A stretch of 10,673 nucleotides of DNA from JAAZXR01 sp040265175 (GTDB lineage: Bacteria; Myxococcota_A; Polyangia; Nannocystales; Nannocystaceae), in NCBI GenBank assembly GCA_040265175.1, contig JBDQGY010000155.1:1-10673 (forward strand). The letters are read 5' to 3'. Made by a program: the position numbers and the translations under genes. The notes under the pieces are model-generated. The model saw nothing but the letters and a program-made list of their open reading frames with translations. It made no database searches and was not told where the DNA came from. Below, piece by piece: positions 6,992-10,673 of this stretch (position 1 is its first letter; the number at the start of each line of letters is the position of its first letter).

Positions 6992-7773
6992 TGGACGACA
7001 CGACCACCCAACTTCCCCCCAGTCTTTCCCTCTCCGGGCTCGTCGCTCTTGTGACGGGAGGCTCGCGCGGCATCGGCCGCACCATCGCGGAGACGCTCGC
7101 ATCACGCGGCGCGTCGGTGGCGGTTAACTACGCGTCGCGAGAAGACGCTGCGGTCGAAGTGTGCGAGTCGATCCGAGCCGCGGGAGGCACGGCGACACCG
7201 GTCGGTTTTGACGTCTCGGATTCAGAGGCAGTCGCGGCGGGGATCAAGCAAGTCGTTGAAGAGTTTGGTGGGTTGCACATCCTCGTGAACAACGCTGGCG
7301 TGTCCATTGACTCGCTGCTCATGCGCGCGAAGGAGGAAGACTTTGAGCGCATCATCGCGGTGAATCAACGGGGCGCGTTCTCCTGCATGAAGGCCGCGTC
7401 GCGTCACCTGCTGCGCGCCAAGGCGAGCGGCCGCGTGATCAATATTTCCAGCGTCGTGGGTGAGCGCGGCAACCCAGGCCAGACAATGTACGCCGCGTCC
7501 AAGGCAGCGATCTTGGGGATGACAAAATCGGTCGCCCAAGAACTCGCGGGGCGAGGCATCACCGTCAACGCGATCACGCCCGGCTTCATCGAGACAGACA
7601 TGACCGACGCCGCGCTTCAAGACGACGCCCGGAAGGCGTTGCTCGCTCAGATTCCTCTCGGGCGGATCGGCCTGCCTCAAGAAGTCGCAGAGGCGGTGGC
7701 GTTCCTCGCTTCCCCGGCCGCGTCCTACATCACGGGTCACGTCCTCCGCGTCAACGGAGGGCTCCACCTGTGA
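6991..7773 (+). CDS. fabG: 3-oxoacyl-ACP reductase FabG
   Basis: FabG is the NADPH-dependent short-chain dehydrogenase that reduces beta-ketoacyl-ACP during elongation. The protein has 260 residues, about 12-15 more at the N-terminus than E. coli FabG. It carries the nucleotide-binding TGGSRGIG at 22-29, NNAG at 100-103, the catalytic Ser154, Tyr167 and Lys171 in NISSVV...MYAASKAA, the PGFIETDMT loop and a C-terminal VNGG. The GTG start overlaps the fabD stop by one base (TAGTG) and I see no ribosome binding site ahead of it, so termination-reinitiation is the likely way it is translated. Its position between fabD and acpP supports FabG over another SDR. A hairpin starts 6 nt after the stop. 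Confidence 0.95.
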   Translation: MDDTTTQLPPSLSLSGLVALVTGGSRGIGRTIAETLASRGASVAVNYASREDAAVEVCESIRAAGGTATPVGFDVSDSEAVAAGIKQVVEEFGGLHILVNNAGVSIDSLLMRAKEEDFERIIAVNQRGAFSCMKAASRHLLRAKASGRVINISSVVGERGNPGQTMYAASKAAILGMTKSVAQELAGRGITVNAITPGFIETDMTDAALQDDARKALLAQIPLGRIGLPQEVAEAVAFLASPAASYITGHVLRVNGGLHL

Positions 7774-7779
7774 GCCGGG

Positions 7780-7812
7780 AGGGGGCTAACAGCTACGCTG
7801 GACGCCCCCTTT
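7780..7812 (+). terminator. Probable terminator or attenuator between fabG and acpP
   Basis: AGGGGGC (7780-7786) pairs perfectly with GCCCCCT (7804-7810). Inside the loop, CAGC (7790-7793) pairs with GCTG (7797-7800) around TAC, giving a stacked two-stem hairpin. A short T-run of three (7810-7812) follows. The stem is strong but the T-tract is minimal, so termination is probably partial. It separates the upstream fab genes from acpP, which has its own candidate promoter overlapping the 3' arm. Confidence 0.6.
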
Positions 7813-7827
7813 GACCGCAGATAGAAT
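7799..7827 (+). promoter_or_regulatory. Candidate sigma70-type promoter for acpP
   Basis: TGGACG (7799-7804; 4 of 6 to TTGACA) and TAGAAT (7822-7827; 5 of 6 to TATAAT) are spaced by 17 nt. The predicted start near 7834 would give a leader of about 40 nt before the acpP ATG. The -35 box overlaps the 3' arm of the hairpin after fabG. A dedicated promoter would suit acpP, one of the most abundant proteins of bacterial cells. Confidence 0.5.
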
Positions 7828-7873
7828 CCTGTTCAAACTTGTCACCCACGTTCAAAAAAGGACTACCCAAATC

Positions 7874-8113
7874 ATGTCAGCAGAGGTTGAATCCCAAATC
7901 ATCGAAATCATTTGCGAGCAGCTCGACGTCGAGGCTTCAGACGTCGACACGTCCAAGAGCTTTATGGACGATCTCGGGGCGGACTCGCTCGCCATTGTTG
8001 AGCTTGTCCTCGCGCTCGAGGAGAAATTTGACGTCAAGATCCCCGACGACGAAGTCGATGGACTGCAGACGGTGGGACACGCCGTCTCTTACATTACGCA
8101 GCGGCTCGGATAG
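7874..8113 (+). CDS. acpP: Acyl carrier protein
   Basis: This is a 79-residue acidic acyl carrier protein that holds growing acyl chains on a 4'-phosphopantetheine arm for FabD, FabG, FabF and PlsX. The attachment site is Ser38 in the family motif DDLGADSLAIVEL. The rest follows the four-helix ACP pattern, with EEKFDVKIPDDEVDGLQTVG downstream. I chose ATG 7874, which gives the standard ACP length and N-terminus. A TTG at 7811 in the same frame would overlap the promoter region and add 21 non-ACP residues. AAGGA lies 11 nt upstream, a slightly long spacing. It is flanked by hairpins on both sides, indicating an individually controlled or stabilised transcript. Confidence 0.97.
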   Translation: MSAEVESQIIEIICEQLDVEASDVDTSKSFMDDLGADSLAIVELVLALEEKFDVKIPDDEVDGLQTVGHAVSYITQRLG

Positions 8114-8125
8114 CTCGAGCAGCAG

Positions 8126-8177
8126 CGTCCACGCGGTCCCGCTCGGAGCGCGTGGACGAGTGCGTCTTTCGCTCGTC
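8126..8177 (+). other. Overlapping, mutually exclusive hairpins between acpP and fabF
   Basis: Stem A pairs CGTCCACGCG (8126-8135) with CGCGTGGACG (8149-8158), a perfect 10-bp stem with a 13-nt loop that can close further as CCG-CT-CGG. Stem B pairs GACGAG (8155-8160) with CTCGTC (8172-8177). Bases 8155-8158 belong to both stems, so the two cannot form completely at the same time. The element starts 13 nt after the acpP stop and ends 29 nt before fabF. No T-run follows, so a role in acpP mRNA stability or in gating fabF expression is more likely than simple termination; this is inference. Confidence 0.6.
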
Positions 8178-8206
8178 GAGAGGCGCGAGGTTCAGGAGCA
8201 ACAAAC

Positions 8207-9454
8207 ATGACACGACGACGAATCGCAGTAACCGGGACCGGGGTCATGAGTCCCCTCGGCTTGACGATGAATGAGACCTGGGGCGGCCTGATGGAGGGGC
8301 GGTCGGGTATCGGTCCGATTACTCGCTTTGACACTACGGACTTCGGGACAACCATCGCCGGAGAGGTCCGAGGCTTCGATCCGACCGTCTACTTCTCCAA
8401 GAAGTACGTGCGCCAGATGGATCTCTTTATCCAGTACGCCGTCGCGTGTTCGTTTCAGGCGCTCGAGAGCGCGGGCCTGAGCGATGAGGCGTCCCGCCCG
8501 GATCCCGAGCGCTGCGGCGTCTTCGTGGGCGCGGGACTCGGCGGCATCATCACGATCGAGAAGACGCACGACTCGCTGCGTGAGAAGGGCCCCCGGCGCG
8601 GTGTGAGCCCCTACTTTGTCCCGGCGATCATCGTGAACCTGGCCGCCGGCCAGATCTCATTGTTCCATGGGCTCAAGGGACCGAACTTTAGCCACACCTC
8701 CGCCTGCTCGACCGGGGCCCACTCCGTGGGCGAGGCGGCCCGTACCATCGAGCGCGGTGACGCGGACCTGATGATCGCGGGTGGCACCGAGGCGACGATC
8801 TCTCCACTTGGCGTCGGCGGATTTAACGCGGCGCGTGCGTTGAGCACCCGCAATGACGACCCCGCGGGAGCGTCGCGACCCTTCTCCAAGGATCGCGACG
8901 GTTTCGTCATGGGGGAAGGCTGCGGCGTGATGGTGCTCGAAGGTTGGGATACGGCCAAGGCGCGAGGGGCGAATATCATCGCCGAGCTTGTTGGCTATGG
9001 GGCCAACGCGGACGCCCATCACATCACGGCGCCGTCGCCCAACGGTGAGGGCGCCCAACGGTGCATGAAGCTCGCCCTCAAAGACGCGGGAATCGAGCCG
9101 TCGCAGGTGGGCTACATCAACGCCCACGGCACCTCAACCTTGGCCGACACCATCGAGACCCGCGCCATCAAGGGGGTCTTTGGGGCTCACGCTGAGTCAG
9201 GCCTGGCTGTGTCGTCCACCAAATCCATGCACGGGCACCTGCTCGGCGCGGCCGGAGGAATCGAGGCGGCCATCTGCTGCGAGGCGCTCCGCGTGGGCAA
9301 GCTGCCTCCGACGATCAACCTTCACGATCCGGATCCCGAGTGCGATCTCGACTACGTGGCGAACACGGCCCGAGACGCGGACGTTGAGTACGCGCTGTCG
9401 AACAGCTTCGGCTTCGGTGGCACCAACGCGAGCCTCGTCTTCCGCCGCGCGTAG
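8207..9454 (+). CDS. fabF: 3-oxoacyl-ACP synthase II (FabF)
   Basis: FabF condenses malonyl-ACP with acyl-ACP, the elongation step of type II fatty-acid synthesis. The 415-residue length is typical. The thiolase-fold Cys-His-His set is complete: Cys167 in TSACSTGAH, His307 in NAHGTST and His344 in STKSMHGHLLGAAGG, with Lys339 also kept. The first residues RIAVTGTGVMSPLG and the last SNSFGFGGTNASLVF are family hallmarks. Cys-His-His, as opposed to Cys-His-Asn, marks it as a FabB/FabF-type elongating enzyme and not FabH. A small variation is His342 where E. coli FabF has Thr (KSMTGH). AGGAG lies 8 nt before the ATG. acpP is upstream, the classical pairing. Confidence 0.97.
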   Translation: MTRRRIAVTGTGVMSPLGLTMNETWGGLMEGRSGIGPITRFDTTDFGTTIAGEVRGFDPTVYFSKKYVRQMDLFIQYAVACSFQALESAGLSDEASRPDPERCGVFVGAGLGGIITIEKTHDSLREKGPRRGVSPYFVPAIIVNLAAGQISLFHGLKGPNFSHTSACSTGAHSVGEAARTIERGDADLMIAGGTEATISPLGVGGFNAARALSTRNDDPAGASRPFSKDRDGFVMGEGCGVMVLEGWDTAKARGANIIAELVGYGANADAHHITAPSPNGEGAQRCMKLALKDAGIEPSQVGYINAHGTSTLADTIETRAIKGVFGAHAESGLAVSSTKSMHGHLLGAAGGIEAAICCEALRVGKLPPTINLHDPDPECDLDYVANTARDADVEYALSNSFGFGGTNASLVFRRA

Positions 9455-9474
9455 CCGGCGGGCGATCTCCGGCT
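9453..9474 (+). other. Short stem-loop at the end of fabF
   Basis: AGCCGG (9453-9458) and CCGGCT (9469-9474) can form a 6-bp stem with a 10-nt loop that starts within the fabF stop codon. A TTTT run occurs further on (9492-9495), about 17 nt from the stem, too far for a standard intrinsic terminator. This may mark the 3' end of the fab transcript, but the evidence is weak. Confidence 0.3.
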
Positions 9475-9522
9475 CAGGCCAAGCGAGCGGGTTTTGTCGC
9501 CTCGCGGGACCGAACGGCCCCG

Positions 9523-9549
9523 CTGACGGCGCTCGGGGTCGGGTATACT
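9523..9549 (+). promoter_or_regulatory. Candidate promoter placing the rpiB start at the +1 (leaderless)
   Basis: TATACT (9544-9549) matches TATAAT at 5 of 6 positions and lies only 8 nt before the rpiB ATG at 9558. A start site 7-8 nt after this box would make the mRNA begin at or next to the ATG. CTGACG (9523-9528) matches TTGACA at 4 of 6 positions with a short 15-nt spacer, which weakens the case. The sequence CGGGGG just before the ATG is too close to act as a normal ribosome binding site. Confidence 0.4.
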
Positions 9550-9557
9550 CCGGGGGT

Positions 9558-10016
9558 ATGTCTGTCACCGAGGTATTTGTCGGTAGCGATCATGGCGGAG
9601 TCACGCTGCGTGAGTTGCTCGTGACGCACATGGAGGGGCGAGGGATCCGTGTGCGTGGTCGATTCGGTCCCGAGGCGGCCGGCGAGTCTGTGGACTACCC
9701 AGACGTCGCGCACGAGCTGTGTGCGGCGGTGTTGGCCGCGGAGGGGAGCGCCGGGATCTTGGTGTGCGGCACGGGGCAGGGGATGGCGATCAGCGCCAAC
9801 AAGGTGAGAGGAATTCGCGCCGGCGCGGCGAGCGACCCGTTCAGCGCCCGGATGCTGCGCGCCCACAACGACGCGAACGTGCTGTGTCTTGGAGAGCGCG
9901 TCCTCGGGAGCGAACTCGCGAAAGTGGTCTTTGATGCGTTCATCGATTCAGAGTTTGAGGGAGGTCGACACGCCCGCAGAGTGGCGAAGATCGACAACGA
10001 GGGGTCGGAGGCCTAG
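9558..10016 (+). CDS. rpiB: Ribose-5-phosphate isomerase B
   Basis: RpiB interconverts ribose 5-phosphate and ribulose 5-phosphate in the non-oxidative pentose phosphate pathway. The 152-residue protein has the RpiB/LacAB features: GSDHGG (9-14), the substrate-loop DYP (46-48), catalytic Cys70 in ILVCGTGQG, ANKVRGIRAG (80-89), HNDANVLCLGER (103-114) and a C-terminal FEGGRHARRVAKI. I chose ATG 9558, where homology begins; the frame is open upstream, but that part overlaps fabF in another frame and is non-homologous. There is no proper ribosome binding site; see the adjacent candidate -10 box. It lies between fabF and nrdR, an arrangement known from myxobacteria. nrdR follows after 3 nt. Confidence 0.95.
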   Translation: MSVTEVFVGSDHGGVTLRELLVTHMEGRGIRVRGRFGPEAAGESVDYPDVAHELCAAVLAAEGSAGILVCGTGQGMAISANKVRGIRAGAASDPFSARMLRAHNDANVLCLGERVLGSELAKVVFDAFIDSEFEGGRHARRVAKIDNEGSEA

Positions 10017-10019
10017 CCG

Positions 10020-10577
10020 ATGCGATGCCCTGTCTGCGACTCGCGCAACACTCGGGTGTTGGATTCTCGTGAGTCAAAGGATGGGGGGATTCGCCGACGC
10101 CGGTCGTGCAGCGAGTGCGGTCACCGCTTCTCGACGAAGGAGCGGATCGAAGAGACGCTCCCGAGCGTGATGAAGCGCGACGGAACTCGGCAGTCCTTTG
10201 ACCGAAAAAAATTGTCGCGAGGTATTCAACTCGCGTGCAGGAAGCGCCCCGTCTCCGACGAGGAGATTGAGCATGTCGTCCAGGCCATCGAGCGCTGGGC
10301 GGGCACCCGCGGGGATCGAGATGTGCCTGCGGATCACGTGGGCGAGCGGGTCATGCACCATCTTCATGAACTCGATCCTGTTGCCTACATCCGCTTTGTG
10401 TCCGTGTATCAGAGCTTCGAATCCGTGGAAGAATTTGAGGAGCTTCTTCATGAGATGGAGAAGGCAGAGCGGGTCAATGTGGAGGGGCAGCGCACCCTGT
10501 TCGACTCGACCCCCGCCAAATCAGGAGACAAAAAACCTTCGTTGTCCATGAAGGCGAAGGCCCGAGAGGTGAAGTGA
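10020..10577 (+). CDS. nrdR: Transcriptional repressor NrdR
   Basis: NrdR is a zinc-ribbon/ATP-cone repressor that senses ATP/dATP and controls ribonucleotide reductase genes. The N-terminal ribbon is intact: C3/C6 (CPVC) and C30/C33 (CSEC), with the standard VLDSR and GGIRRRRSC segments between. The ATP-cone spans roughly residues 47-140, beginning at PSVMKRDGTRQSFDRKKL and running through VAYIRFVSVYQSF. At 185 residues it is some 30 longer than the usual 150 or so, because of a polar, Lys-rich tail after about residue 150. GGAGG lies 8 nt upstream of the ATG, and the gene starts 3 nt after the rpiB stop. Its stop overlaps the next gene's GTG (GTGA). Confidence 0.96.
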   Translation: MRCPVCDSRNTRVLDSRESKDGGIRRRRSCSECGHRFSTKERIEETLPSVMKRDGTRQSFDRKKLSRGIQLACRKRPVSDEEIEHVVQAIERWAGTRGDRDVPADHVGERVMHHLHELDPVAYIRFVSVYQSFESVEEFEELLHEMEKAERVNVEGQRTLFDSTPAKSGDKKPSLSMKAKAREVK

Positions 10578-10673
10578 ACCGCCTGAAACGCTCACAAGTC
10601 GAATCGTACGTGATGGGGGCGGCCTTGGAGGCGGCGCGGCGTCGGCGAGGAGCGGGGCGCGTCGGAGCAGGAG
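10574..10673 (+). CDS. ribD: Start of a probable RibD riboflavin deaminase/reductase, cut by window end
   Basis: A frame opens at GTG 10574, overlapping the nrdR stop by 3 nt, and stays open for 33 codons to the window end. Residues 14-22 read MGAALEAAR, then an Arg run and GAGRVGAG. This fits the first helix of the RibD deaminase domain (M..AL.LA..G.G....NP.VG), whose zinc and substrate motifs would begin just beyond the window. nrdR followed by ribD is a widespread pairing, and gene order is the stronger part of the argument. RibD would deaminate and reduce the pyrimidine intermediate of riboflavin synthesis. An ATG at 10613 is an alternative start. Confidence 0.6.
   Translation, partial: MNRLKRSQVESYVMGAALEAARRRRGAGRVGAG

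Noticed and set aside
7811..7873. TTG-started extension of acpP
   Set aside because: It would cover the promoter region and add 21 residues not found in acyl carrier proteins; ATG 7874 gives the normal length.
9180..9557. Long N-terminal extension of rpiB in the same frame
   Set aside because: It runs within fabF in another frame, is Arg/Ser-rich and non-homologous; RpiB homology starts at ATG 9558.
1..10673. tRNA, rRNA, insertion sequences or phage genes
   Set aside because: I found no tRNA-like cloverleaf, rRNA segment, transposase or terminal inverted repeats in reading both strands by eye.

Overview
The window looks like chromosomal DNA from a GC-rich Gram-negative bacterium. The right-hand two thirds hold a housekeeping cluster in the order yceD - rpmF - plsX - fabD - fabG - acpP - fabF - rpiB - nrdR - (ribD). 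This order, in particular fatty-acid genes running into rpiB, nrdR and riboflavin genes, resembles the arrangement known from myxobacteria and related former deltaproteobacteria. A Myxococcota or Bradymonadota-like host is therefore my best guess, but this rests on gene order and base composition only.

Region 1 (1-3648, minus strand) is one very long reading frame that leaves the window at position 1, so it has no stop here. Read from a GTG at 3648 it gives a signal peptide, a short helical segment, a Ser/Thr/Pro/Ala-rich linker, and then more than 1,080 residues of degenerate strand-like repeats. These carry a Pro-hydrophobic-aromatic core (PLYY, PFFW, PLVW types) every 15-20 residues or so. 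I do not recognise it as a characterised family; it is the least explained object in the window. Region 2 (3649-3913) is the divergent intergenic region, containing a perfect dyad symmetry and the start signals of both flanking genes.

Region 3 (3914-4964) encodes YceD (23S rRNA/L32 accumulation factor) and the zinc-type ribosomal protein L32. Region 4 (5001-9454) is a phospholipid and fatty-acid block: PlsX makes acyl-phosphate from acyl-ACP, FabD loads malonate onto ACP, FabG reduces the beta-ketoacyl-ACP, AcpP carries the chain and FabF elongates it. FabH, the usual initiating condensing enzyme often found between plsX and fabD, is absent from that slot. Region 5 (9558 to the end) holds RpiB (pentose phosphate isomerase), NrdR (ribonucleotide reductase repressor) and the first 33 codons of a probable RibD.

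All right-hand genes run on the plus strand. Several junctions are very tight (fabD-fabG share one base, nrdR-ribD overlap by 3 nt, plsX-fabD are 5 nt apart), indicating translational coupling. Other junctions contain clear RNA hairpins: rpmF-plsX, fabG-acpP and acpP-fabF. Together with candidate promoters before rpmF, acpP and rpiB, these suggest the cluster is split into separately tuned transcripts, with acpP set apart as expected for a very abundant protein.
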